Assembly: GCF_004341625.1 (NCBI RefSeq)
Contig: NZ_SLZG01000005.1
Span: forward strand, 1 to 64,000
From: Rhizobium sp. BK376
GTDB lineage: Bacteria; Pseudomonadota; Alphaproteobacteria; Rhizobiales; Rhizobiaceae
DNA length: 64,000 nucleotides
Direction of reading: 5' to 3'
Part shown: positions 51,991 to 60,049 of the stretch, in pieces
Position numbering within the stretch: the stretch's first letter is position 1
Layout: each line of letters opens with the position of its first letter
Made by a program: the position numbers and the translations under genes
Notes under the pieces: generated by a model
Database searches by the model: none
What the model was told of the DNA's origin: nothing
What the model saw: the letters and a program-made list of their open reading frames with translations, nothing else

Positions 51991-52980
51991 TTGACGAAAA
52001 AAATCGAGCTCACGCTCGCCTGCGGTGATTACGAGATCGTGCGGCCTTTGCTTGAGGGCACGGTCTCCCCGGATGGCATCGAATTGACGATCCTCACGCA
52101 GATGGATTCCACGACAAGGCACTGGCGGTTTCTCAGAAACGGCGAGTTCGACATAGCAGAGGTATCCCTGTCGTCTTATATGGCCGCCAAGACGCGCGGG
52201 ATGCCTTTTTCTGCCATTCCCGTCTTCCTGCACCGGCGTTTCAGACACGGCTTCATCTTCGTCAATTCGGCGAGCGGAATCCGCGAGCCGAAGGACCTGA
52301 TCGGCCGCAAGGTTGGCGTGAAAAGCTATCTGGTAACGGCAACGCTGTGGCAGCGCGGACTTCTCGAAAGCGAATACGGCGTTCCGCATCAATCCATCGA
52401 CTGGTATGCCGAACTCGACGAAGACGTCGACTTCAAGCCGCCGGAGGGATTGCGGCTGCATCGTCTGCCTGACGACAAATCGGTTGAGCAGATGCTGCTG
52501 GACGGAGAGATCGACGCCTTGCTGCACCCGGATCTGATCGAGCCGATCCTGAAGCGCGACCCGCGCGTCGGCCGCCTCTTTCCCGACTACAAGCGGGAGG
52601 AGATCGCCTATTACGAGCGCACAGGCATCTTCCCGATCATGCATGTGCTCGGCATCCGTCCGGAGATCGTCGAGCGCCATCCCTGGGTTCCGATCAATCT
52701 CTATCATGCTTTCAACGAGGCCAAGCGCATCGCCATGAAGCGCATGGAGAATCCCCGCCTCGTGCCGCTCGCCTGGTATCGCGAAGCGTGGGAGGAACAG
52801 CAGCAGATCATGGGCGACGATCCCTGGGCCTACGGAGTTGAGGGACAGAATCGAAAGACGCTGGAAACGGTCATCGGCTACGCCCATCAGCAAGGGCTGA
52901 TCGACCGCCAGGTGACGCTTTCCGAACTTTTCCTGGACATGTCGCAGGGCCGAAAGCGCGGGGACAAGCATCGTGTGTAG
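51991..52980 (+). CDS. 4,5-dihydroxyphthalate decarboxylase-like protein (Pht5 type, 329 aa)
   Basis: The product opens (Met)TKKIELTLACGDYEIVRPL, continues LEGTVSPDGIELTILTQMDS and contains GEFDIAEVSLSSYM, the pattern of Pht5, which converts 4,5-dihydroxyphthalate to protocatechuate. The fold is that of periplasmic binding proteins, and many relatives are annotated as ABC substrate-binding proteins. There is no signal peptide here, which favours a cytoplasmic enzyme. The start is a TTG with GGGAGG at 6-nt spacing. It precedes the aldolase-type gene closely. If active, it would feed the pca genes of this window. Confidence 0.75.
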   Translation: MTKKIELTLACGDYEIVRPLLEGTVSPDGIELTILTQMDSTTRHWRFLRNGEFDIAEVSLSSYMAAKTRGMPFSAIPVFLHRRFRHGFIFVNSASGIREPKDLIGRKVGVKSYLVTATLWQRGLLESEYGVPHQSIDWYAELDEDVDFKPPEGLRLHRLPDDKSVEQMLLDGEIDALLHPDLIEPILKRDPRVGRLFPDYKREEIAYYERTGIFPIMHVLGIRPEIVERHPWVPINLYHAFNEAKRIAMKRMENPRLVPLAWYREAWEEQQQIMGDDPWAYGVEGQNRKTLETVIGYAHQQGLIDRQVTLSELFLDMSQGRKRGDKHRV

Positions 52981-53071
52981 CGACTGCGACGCGGCGAATG
53001 GGAAGGCCGATTTTAAACCGGCCTGGAGCGAAACTACTTTCCATTGCGAGGGCATGGGGGAGCGAAAGCAG

Positions 53072-53764
53072 ATGCATGACGACCTGAAGCAGAGAATGAT
53101 CGAGGCTGGCCGAATCTTGGAACAGGCCGGCCAGGGCGACTGGACACGCGGCCATATTTCCGTACGCGTCCCCGATCAGCCGGATCGCTTCTACATGAAG
53201 GCGTCGAAGATCGGGCTGGAAGAGATGACCCTCGACAACATCATCACCGTCGGCCTCGACGGCGAAAAGATCGAGGGAGACCACGGGCGCCACAACGAGG
53301 TCTATATCCATTCCGAGGTCCTGCGCGCCCGGCCGGACATCAACGCGGTGGTGCATACCCACGCGCCCTATTCCGTCAGCTTTTCCGCGCTCGGAAAGCC
53401 GCTGCAGCCGATCGGCCACCCCGGCTCGATCTTCGCGGAGGGCCTGCCGGTGTTTGCCGAGACGACCGAACTCATCACTACGGCAGAACGCGGACGTGCG
53501 GTCGCTGCAGCACTCGGTGAATATGGCGCCATGCTTTTGCAAAATCACGGCATCGTCACGGCCGCCCCCAGCATCGAGCAGGCGATCTATCTGGCGCTTT
53601 CCCTCGAAAACGCCTGCATGATGCAGCTATGGGTCGAGGCAGCCGGAGGCGCCAAGGCGCTGGGCAAGCCGGAAGATATCAAGGCAAAGCGCAAGCACAT
53701 GTTCCGCGAGGAAATGTTCAAGGCGACCTTCGCCTATCTGGTCCGTCGGCTGAAGCGCGGCTGA
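53072..53764 (+). CDS. Class II aldolase/adducin-family protein, possible aromatic-acid decarboxylase (230 aa)
   Basis: Zinc-dependent class II aldolase fold: GDWTRGHISVRVPD, the metal-binding HNEVYIHSEVLRARPDINAV, VVHTHAPYSVSFSAL (His-x-His) and LLQNHGIVTAAPS (third His). Relatives include fuculose-phosphate aldolase and 3,4-dihydroxyphthalate 2-decarboxylase (PhtC). The latter would suit the Pht5-like neighbour, but the sequence cannot decide. Starts at GTG 52973, ATG 53054 and ATG 53072 are all possible; 53072 has GGGAG at acceptable spacing and begins at the usual family N-terminus. The earliest start would overlap the previous gene. Confidence 0.78.
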   Translation: MHDDLKQRMIEAGRILEQAGQGDWTRGHISVRVPDQPDRFYMKASKIGLEEMTLDNIITVGLDGEKIEGDHGRHNEVYIHSEVLRARPDINAVVHTHAPYSVSFSALGKPLQPIGHPGSIFAEGLPVFAETTELITTAERGRAVAAALGEYGAMLLQNHGIVTAAPSIEQAIYLALSLENACMMQLWVEAAGGAKALGKPEDIKAKRKHMFREEMFKATFAYLVRRLKRG

Positions 53765-53770
53765 GGGGCG

Positions 53771-53801
53771 CACCATCCTCCCAGGGACCAGGAGGATGGT
53801 G
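53771..53801. terminator. Terminator between convergent units
   Basis: Perfect 11-bp stem CACCATCCTCC/GGAGGATGGTG with a 9-nt loop. It separates the aldolase gene (plus) from the EutA-like gene 1 (minus). Confidence 0.65.
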
Positions 53802-53878
53802 TCCTGCTGCTCCCTGGGATTGAAGGTCCGGAGCATTTCGATCTCGATCCGCCTTGCGGATCGCGCCAACCGGATGGT

Positions 53879-55396
53879 TCAATTCCGTTCGGCCATTCCC
53901 GCCCGGCCGAGTTCCTTGGTCGGGAAGACCAGGGACTTGATGACAACGGGCACGGCGCCCGAGGTTTCCAGCATGCCGCCAATGTCGATGAAATCGAATT
54001 CATCGAGCTTGATGCCGTCGATGGAGACGAGATTGGCGACGCCGGCTTCCGCCTTGCAATGCATCCCGACGAGACCGCCGACATCGCCGTCACCGACGAG
54101 GATCAGCGGATGGCCCTTGCCGAGAACATCGGACAATCCATCAATCACGCCACGGCAAAAATCGTCGAGCCGACGATAGCTGGCCGACCCCTGCCATTCG
54201 TAGCAGAGCGCGACTGGGCTTTCGCCTGCCGCAAGATCAAGCCGTGCCAGGCCGGCTTTGACCTTTGCGGCCACATCGCTAGGATCTATCACCTCGTCGA
54301 AGGAGAGTTCCGGCTTGATGACGGGGACGTTTTTGACAGGCAATAGCGAAAGCGGATGCACGAAGATCGTGCTGCCGCTGACCTGCACGGTGTATTGCGA
54401 TGCCCCGACAACGGTCGCCCGGATGCCCTGCGCCGGACGTTCCAGACGCGGCGGCCATTGGCGCAATTTCTCACGCAACGCCTCCGCCAGAAGCGGACCG
54501 AGATCGCTGAACTCCTCCTGCGTCTCGCCGTAGAAGAATTCCGAAACACCGCCTGAGATCGTCACAATGTCGGGCGCGGGAGCAGACGGCAGCGGCGGCA
54601 GGCGATGCAGATCGAGCGTTTCCTTCGGCATCTCGCCGCCGGTCATCGCCTCGAAGAGCTGGTCGACCATGCATGCCGCAAGCTTGCGCGCATCCCGCTG
54701 TGACAGCACGCTCCCGCGTTCGAGGACGATGCCGGCCCGATGGGCAAAATAGCGACCGGCCTCCTCGATGCGGGTGATCCTGCGATCGGCGTCGAATGCA
54801 ACGATACGGGCGCCGATGTCAATCGCGGAAATATTGCGGATGGCGCCATTGGCGCAGCGCGCAAGTTTGGACGTGCCGCCGCCGATATCGACGTTGAGAA
54901 CGGTGGCTCCCGTTTCTCCCGAGCGCGCCACCGCCCCCGAGCCGAAGGCGGCAAGCGTCGTCTCCAGCCCATCGCCGGCGCTGACGACAACGAACTTGCC
55001 GGTCTGTTCGGAGAAGATCTCGCCGATCGCCCGCGCATTGCTGCGCCGGACGGCAACGCCGGTGAGGATAAGCGCACCGGTATCGATCGTTTCAGGCGTG
55101 ATGCCGGCCGCGTCATATTGCGCCTTGATGAAGGCGCCGAGCACGTCGGCATCGATCTCGTCCTCGCCGCGATAGGGTGTCAGCAGCACGTCGGACTGAT
55201 GCAGCAGCGTGCGTTCGACGACCATGTAACGCGTATCGAGCCGCTCCAGCACGATACGTGAAAAGGCGAGATGGGAGGTCGAAGACCCGATATCGATGCC
55301 GACGCTGACCAGCACGATTTCGTCTTCGACTTCCATGCTGCGGCCGATATTCGAGAAGAATATCCGGCCGCCCTGTTCTTCCTCGTCATCGGCCAT
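53879..55396 (-). CDS. EutA-like ASKHA ATPase 1 (505 aa)
   Basis: Matches the EutA family, ATPases that reactivate B12-dependent ethanolamine ammonia-lyase by exchanging damaged cobalamin. The actin-like fold elements are visible: phosphate 1 loop VSVGIDIGSSTSHLAFSR (~residue 32), phosphate 2 loop VLNVDIGGGTSKLARC (~165) and adenosine motif VTISGGVSEFFYGE (~280). About 505 residues, slightly longer than EutA because of an acidic N-terminal extension. Neither eutB nor eutC nor any B12 enzyme lies in the window. The gene starts 4 nt after the stop of bicupin 1 without its own ribosome binding site, so translation is probably coupled. I infer that its client is the cupin enzyme or a partner of it. 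Confidence 0.8.
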   Translation of the reverse strand: MADDEEEQGGRIFFSNIGRSMEVEDEIVLVSVGIDIGSSTSHLAFSRIVLERLDTRYMVVERTLLHQSDVLLTPYRGEDEIDADVLGAFIKAQYDAAGITPETIDTGALILTGVAVRRSNARAIGEIFSEQTGKFVVVSAGDGLETTLAAFGSGAVARSGETGATVLNVDIGGGTSKLARCANGAIRNISAIDIGARIVAFDADRRITRIEEAGRYFAHRAGIVLERGSVLSQRDARKLAACMVDQLFEAMTGGEMPKETLDLHRLPPLPSAPAPDIVTISGGVSEFFYGETQEEFSDLGPLLAEALREKLRQWPPRLERPAQGIRATVVGASQYTVQVSGSTIFVHPLSLLPVKNVPVIKPELSFDEVIDPSDVAAKVKAGLARLDLAAGESPVALCYEWQGSASYRRLDDFCRGVIDGLSDVLGKGHPLILVGDGDVGGLVGMHCKAEAGVANLVSIDGIKLDEFDFIDIGGMLETSGAVPVVIKSLVFPTKELGRAGMAERN

Positions 55397-55400
55397 TGGA

Positions 55401-56639
55401 TCAGACGACGGTCGACAGCTTCTTGGTCGTGTCGGACGGCTTTTCGTACCATTCCGGCTTCATGCGGACCTCGACGCCGTTCTTGTTCAGAAGCGCCTCA
55501 TATTCCTCGCGGATATGCGGATCTTCCATCCAGTACGGGATCGCAGTGCCGCCTTCGTTGACATCGATCGCGGTGTAGTCCGTGTGCTTCTCGCCAGGCG
55601 CACCGGGATCGCGACCCGGATTGTGCGGGCCGAACCAAGCCGTCAGACGGAATGGCTCCTTGGAGACGCTGAAATGCTGGTGATACCAGCGTGCGCCGCC
55701 CGGAGCCGCCGTGACCATGCCGTACTGACCGTAGTCGAGACGGCGGACGCGGTCGGCATGGCCGTTCGCCCACGGATTGACACCGCATTCTTCCGGCCAG
55801 GTATAGGTATAGCCCTGACCCTTGAGGCAGATCAGGATTGCGGCCGAAGTATGCGCATGCGCCTTGGAGTAACGGCCGTTCTCGTGCTGGCCGATCCAGT
55901 AGTAGAAGGCGTTGTTGGTCATGAAGGGCTCGACGCGGCGATAGCCGACCGAACGACGGTTGTCGAGCGGCAGCTCGCAGTTGACGGCATCAGGCATGAA
56001 ATTGGTGCGGCGCATGGCAAGGCCGCGCACCGGATCCGGCTCGATCTCTTCGCGATACTTGTAGAAGTCATCTGCGCCGGAGAAGCGGTCGCGGAAAATG
56101 AAGGGATTGCTGAAGACGGCATCGACGTTCTGGATCTGGTTCAGCACGTTCGGGGCAGTCGTGCCGCCGAGCAGAAGCGCCGGGCTGTTGGTGGCGTTGA
56201 CGATGCGGTGCATGGCGTTCATCGGGATTGAGAACATCGATCCTTCCTGCCATTCGAAGATGTGCTTCTTGCCTTCGCCTTCGATCCAAACTTCGGTCGA
56301 GCCACGGCCTTCGACGACGAGGTAGATTTCCTCGTACATATGCTTTTCAGGATTGAGCGCGCCTGCGGCCGGAACCTCGACGAGGTGGCAGCCCCACTTG
56401 GTTTCCGTTCCGTAAAGCTGGATATAGGTGCCGCGGCCGCCGGTGCGCTTCCAGGGTTTCAGCGGCAGGTTCTTGACGCTGTCGACGCCGAGATCGCGGA
56501 AGACCGGAATACCCTCTTCTTCCATGAACTGGTCATAGGGGGTCGGCTGCTTCTTGAACTCGCCGAAGCCTGCCTTCTTCGTGCCTGCCGGCTCATGCCA
56601 GTGCGTGCCCGTGCCGCCGCCAAGTGGATCCTGATGCAT
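55401..56639 (-). CDS. Bicupin protein 1, possible ring-cleavage or related metal-dependent enzyme (412 aa)
   Basis: Two cupin barrels. The N-terminal one has PEKHMYEEIYLVVEGRGSTE and PMNAMHRIVNA, where the usual His-x-His is His-x-Tyr. The C-terminal one has GRYSKAHAHTSAAILICLKG and RWYHQHFSVSKEPFR, which supplies His-x-His and a later His; the usual Glu is absent. The second motif resembles that of gentisate 1,2-dioxygenase. No signal peptide. Start at 56639, with AGGAG at 7 nt; a TTG at 56657 is less likely. Followed at 4 nt by EutA-like gene 1. The substrate is unknown. Confidence 0.75.
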   Translation of the reverse strand: MHQDPLGGGTGTHWHEPAGTKKAGFGEFKKQPTPYDQFMEEEGIPVFRDLGVDSVKNLPLKPWKRTGGRGTYIQLYGTETKWGCHLVEVPAAGALNPEKHMYEEIYLVVEGRGSTEVWIEGEGKKHIFEWQEGSMFSIPMNAMHRIVNATNSPALLLGGTTAPNVLNQIQNVDAVFSNPFIFRDRFSGADDFYKYREEIEPDPVRGLAMRRTNFMPDAVNCELPLDNRRSVGYRRVEPFMTNNAFYYWIGQHENGRYSKAHAHTSAAILICLKGQGYTYTWPEECGVNPWANGHADRVRRLDYGQYGMVTAAPGGARWYHQHFSVSKEPFRLTAWFGPHNPGRDPGAPGEKHTDYTAIDVNEGGTAIPYWMEDPHIREEYEALLNKNGVEVRMKPEWYEKPSDTTKKLSTVV

Positions 56640-56721
56640 ATAGATACTCCTCTTCAATACGGGGCGGGCAATCGCAATCGCCGAACTGCACCGCTCCTCC
56701 CCTGGAATGCGATTTAAAAAC

Positions 56722-56738
56722 GTTCCTTCATAAGGAAC
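56722..56738 (-). terminator. Rho-independent terminator after EutA-like gene 2
   Basis: Stem GTTCCTT/AAGGAAC with a 3-nt loop, followed on the minus strand by GTTTTTAAA. It lies 87 nt after the EutA-like 2 stop codon and ahead of bicupin 1. Confidence 0.65.
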
Positions 56739-56824
56739 ATTGTTCTTGTCTTGAAATTACAGCGAGCGCCCTCGCAAATCAACGCGGCGGTAGGCCCATT
56801 CCGGCAACACAGTCTTTCCGTCGC

Positions 56825-58330
56825 TCACGAGAACAACAATGACTTGATGACGACGGGAATGACCCCCGGCGGATCGATAAATTCGCCGAGATCCACGAAA
56901 TCGAGATCCTTCAGCTGGACCCCGTCGATAGAAATGAGATTCGTGCCGAGACTTAGTTCGCGATCCAGGATGCGCCCAATGGTTTGGCCGATATCGCCAT
57001 CGATCATCAACACCAGGAGTTCCTCGCGCTGGCCCTCAGGAGCCAGGGCAAGCTTGATGGCTTTTGCCATCGCCAGCAGGCGCTGATAGTCCGGCAGGCC
57101 GGTCCATGCGAAGGCAAGCGCCAGGGGCTCTGCGATACCGCGATCCTGCCGGTCGATACCCGCGCGAAAAGCTTCAGCCACCGCCTGCACGTCGATCTCT
57201 TCTTCAAGAGGCATGCCCAGATGGATGACCGGAATATTGTGCGAAGGCAGCCCCTTCGATCCGCGTCGATAGACCGTCTTTCCGCTCACCTGCACAGTGA
57301 ACTGCGAGGCACCGATGACAGTGGCGCGGATGCGTTGACCGGCATCGACGATCGGAATGGTGATGCGCGGCTTCAGCTGCTCGACGATTTCACGCGCCAG
57401 GAGCTGGGCGATATCGCCGTGCTCGGCCTGTTCGTAGTTGAAGATATATTCGGAGACGCCGCCCGAAAACGTGATGTAATCGGGTGCGCCCTTGCGTTCG
57501 AGCGGTTCGGTCAGCTCCAGCCGCCGGCCAAGCTCGTCCAGCGGAGCGCCGAGTATCTCGTCTACGGCCACGGCGGCAAGACGCCTGGCGATCGCCCGGC
57601 GGGCGGAAGGATCGGCAAGCGTACCCGGATCGATGGAAATGCCGAGTTCCTCGGCGACCATCCGCGCGGAATCGTCGACACGCGTCCACACTCCGTTCTT
57701 GTCTTGCGCGACCAGACGCCCGCCGACAGCAAAGGCGGCAACGCTGGCGATTTCGCCGTTCTCGATCATGGCAAGCTTCGTCGTGCCGCCGCCGATATCG
57801 ACGTGCAGACCACGCCCCTTTCGCTTTTTCGAAAGCGCCGTCGCTCCCGACCCATGGGCGGCCAGCATGCATTCCAGCTTGTGACCCGCGGTCGCGCAGA
57901 CAAAGCGGCCGGATTCGCTGGCGAAGATTTCGTCGATCGCGCGGGCATTCTTCCGCTTGATCGCCTCGCCGGTCAGGATGACGGCGCCTGTATCGATATG
58001 GCTGCGTTTGAAACCGGCATCGTGATAGCAGTGCTGGAAAAAGTGCCGCAGCTCATGTGCATCGATGGTGCCATCAGGCAAGAAAGGCGTCAGCAGGATG
58101 GGAGAACGCCAGACGATCTGACGATCGATCACGACGAAGCGGCTGGACAGTTCCTCGGTTTCGCGCTGCAGCGTCACGCGCGCAAACAACAGGTGAGAGG
58201 TGGAGCTGCCGATATCGATGCCAACAGTCAGAAGCTCGACCGTCTCCTGCCGCCAGAGCCAGTCGGAAATCGTCTGCCGCTCCTCCTCGGTCATGTCCTC
58301 ATGTTCGTGGTCCAGATCCATATCGTGCAC
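56825..58330 (-). CDS. EutA-like ASKHA ATPase 2 (501 aa)
   Basis: Paralogue of the protein encoded at 53879-55396. Phosphate 1 is TVGIDIGSSTSHLLFARVTL, phosphate 2 is GLHVDIGGGTTKLAMIENGE, and the adenosine motif is ITFSGGVSEYIFNYEQAEHG. An acidic, His-rich N-terminus (HDMDLDHEHEDMTEEE) precedes the domain. GTG start at 58330 with AAGGAGG at 7 nt. It follows bicupin 2 after a 113-nt gap containing a terminator-like stem, so it may be made in smaller amounts than the cupin. Both EutA-like copies keep the nucleotide-binding residues and are probably active ATPases (inference). Confidence 0.8.
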   Translation of the reverse strand: MHDMDLDHEHEDMTEEERQTISDWLWRQETVELLTVGIDIGSSTSHLLFARVTLQRETEELSSRFVVIDRQIVWRSPILLTPFLPDGTIDAHELRHFFQHCYHDAGFKRSHIDTGAVILTGEAIKRKNARAIDEIFASESGRFVCATAGHKLECMLAAHGSGATALSKKRKGRGLHVDIGGGTTKLAMIENGEIASVAAFAVGGRLVAQDKNGVWTRVDDSARMVAEELGISIDPGTLADPSARRAIARRLAAVAVDEILGAPLDELGRRLELTEPLERKGAPDYITFSGGVSEYIFNYEQAEHGDIAQLLAREIVEQLKPRITIPIVDAGQRIRATVIGASQFTVQVSGKTVYRRGSKGLPSHNIPVIHLGMPLEEEIDVQAVAEAFRAGIDRQDRGIAEPLALAFAWTGLPDYQRLLAMAKAIKLALAPEGQREELLVLMIDGDIGQTIGRILDRELSLGTNLISIDGVQLKDLDFVDLGEFIDPPGVIPVVIKSLLFS

Positions 58331-58390
58331 GTAGGTACCTCCTTACTTGCAAGTCTGCTGCCTTCATATCCATCGCGGACGATGAAAAAG

Positions 58391-58426
58391 GCAAACGCCC
58401 CGCGCGACGACGCACGGGACGTTTGC
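58391..58426 (-). terminator. Terminator or attenuator between bicupin 2 and EutA-like gene 2
   Basis: GCAAACG-C-CCCG pairs with CGGG-A-CGTTTGC (one mismatch), followed on the minus strand by CCTTTTTC. It lies 17 nt after the bicupin 2 stop. Confidence 0.65.
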
Positions 58427-58443
58427 ATCTCAATGGGTCGATC

Positions 58444-59667
58444 TCAGGTCGCGGGACCTGCGAGAATCGGCGTCTGGATAACCCCTGTCAGCTGCTCCTT
58501 CGGGATCGCGAGGATAGCGGGCTCGTCGAAGACATCGCCCATGGCCGAGGGAACGCCCGTCTTCTGCAGTTCCTCCAGGAACTTGCGATGAACGCGCGGA
58601 TCCTGATCCTCGTACTCGATCTGGCGTCCGCCATCCTTGACCGAAGTGGCACCACCGCCTTCGGCGCTCTTGCGACGAAGCGAGATGAAAGGGTAGCGGC
58701 GGCTACCGAGACTGCAGGCAACATAACGCGCCGGCTGATCGCAAGTATTAAAGTGCTGATGGTACATCCAGAAGGGCGGCGTGTACATGAAACCATGACG
58801 CCATGGGATTTCCTTGAATTCGGAATCGCCCTCGTACCACATCAGCGAATAGCCTTCGCCGTCGACTGCATGAACGTGCGTGCCGGCAGCATGACGATGC
58901 GCCTTCTTGTAGCGGCCAACCGGCATCTGCGAGACATGCGAGTGCATGGTGCCATCGGCAAGCACGAAATTGACGTTGAGCGATCCCTTCCCGCGACCTT
59001 CGAACTCGTAGAGCTTGAAGCCTGTCAGGTCATGGACGAAATTGGTTTCCCAGACGTTCTGTACCTTGCGAACGGACGCCCCGCCATAGGTGTACAGCGC
59101 ACCATCGCCTTCGAAATAGCGCGATCCGCCGAGCCGATCCTCAAAGGCGAAGTTGTTGGCGAAGACGAAATCGAGGTTATGGTAGAGATTGATGGTCAGC
59201 GGCGCATCGTTGGTGCACGAAAGCCGGACCGTTTCCTGGCCCGAGCCGTTGTGGAACTGGTACTCGCAGTTGAGCGGGATGGCGAAAAGTGCCTTGGGAC
59301 CCCATTCGAATGTCCGCGTTTCACCGTTGGGAAGCCAAACGGTCGTCGAGCCGTAACCGGACAGCACGTAGAAGAACGCTTCGTACAAATGCTTGACGGG
59401 CCTGGTCTTCTTGCCCGGCAGAACCTCGATGACGTAATTGGCCATGAAATCGCCCATGCCGACGGTATGGGCGAAGCAGCCGCGCGCGTCATAGCGATCC
59501 CATGCCGCGGTTTCGAGGGCCAGAAGATCGTGGCCATAGTCAAAATGCACCGGGATACCCTCGCCGCCCGACCAGTCGGCATAGGGGTCGACGAGGAATT
59601 TCTTGTTGTCCGGATCCGGCACCGGCGTCGGGTCGTTACTCTGGACTAGCTGGTCTGTACTGGCCAT
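58444..59667 (-). CDS. Bicupin protein 2 (407 aa)
   Basis: Paralogue of bicupin 1. The N-terminal barrel has VKHLYEAFFYVLSGYGSTTV. The C-terminal barrel has YKKAHRHAAGTHVHAVDGEG and FWMYHQHFNTCDQPARYV, again with a His-x-His and a YHQHF motif. The two bicupins are too divergent to be simple copies and could form a heteromer or act on successive intermediates. The ATG at 59667 has only a weak ribosome binding site. Upstream on the same strand are a dehydrogenase remnant and the tctABC genes, which suggests that the substrate is imported by that transporter. Confidence 0.75.
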   Translation of the reverse strand: MASTDQLVQSNDPTPVPDPDNKKFLVDPYADWSGGEGIPVHFDYGHDLLALETAAWDRYDARGCFAHTVGMGDFMANYVIEVLPGKKTRPVKHLYEAFFYVLSGYGSTTVWLPNGETRTFEWGPKALFAIPLNCEYQFHNGSGQETVRLSCTNDAPLTINLYHNLDFVFANNFAFEDRLGGSRYFEGDGALYTYGGASVRKVQNVWETNFVHDLTGFKLYEFEGRGKGSLNVNFVLADGTMHSHVSQMPVGRYKKAHRHAAGTHVHAVDGEGYSLMWYEGDSEFKEIPWRHGFMYTPPFWMYHQHFNTCDQPARYVACSLGSRRYPFISLRRKSAEGGGATSVKDGGRQIEYEDQDPRVHRKFLEELQKTGVPSAMGDVFDEPAILAIPKEQLTGVIQTPILAGPAT

Positions 59668-59822
59668 CGGTCTACTTTCTGGTGGCTAATGATTGAATGA
59701 TGCGGATGGAGGCGGAAAACACGGGCAACACCTCGCCGCTGAGCGGATACGCATTTTCCGGAGCGGTCCGAACGCATGCGCGGGCGTGAAACGGGAGGCC
59801 GGCAGGAATGTGGCAGGTCCTC

Positions 59823-59954
59823 TCACGCGAGCCCGCCCTCTGTGCGCGGCAACGGATTCATATCGAAAGCTGAGATCAGGTACCCCTTATCGAACATATG
59901 CCGGGCCACCACGGCGAACCTCATCTCGCCAGTTCCGACCACTCCGACCCTCAT
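59823..59954 (-). pseudogene. N-terminal remnant of a 3-hydroxyisobutyrate/6-phosphogluconate dehydrogenase-type gene
   Basis: An ATG at 59954 after GAGGAGG starts a 43-codon frame: MRVGVVGTGEMRFAVVARHM, then FDKGYLISAFDMNP, then a stop. This is the first beta-alpha-beta unit of the NAD-binding domain of the HIBADH family (usual GxGxMG, here GTGEMR). The rest of the ~290-residue enzyme is absent. The intact ribosome binding site suggests a recent truncation. The surrounding DNA (59668-60049) contains no other gene. Confidence 0.55.
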
Positions 59955-60049
59955 TTGTGGTCCTCCTCGACCGTCGCCCTTACGCAATCGAATGTCCTAG
60001 CGCCATCGGACGCCACATTGGGTGGCGTCCGATGGCGAAAGCGGCTTGC

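Noticed and set aside
56984..59649. Two plus-strand frames of about 530 codons opposite EutA-like 2 and bicupin 2
   Set aside because: They overlap each other and run antisense to recognisable genes; composition is that of GC-rich shadow frames.
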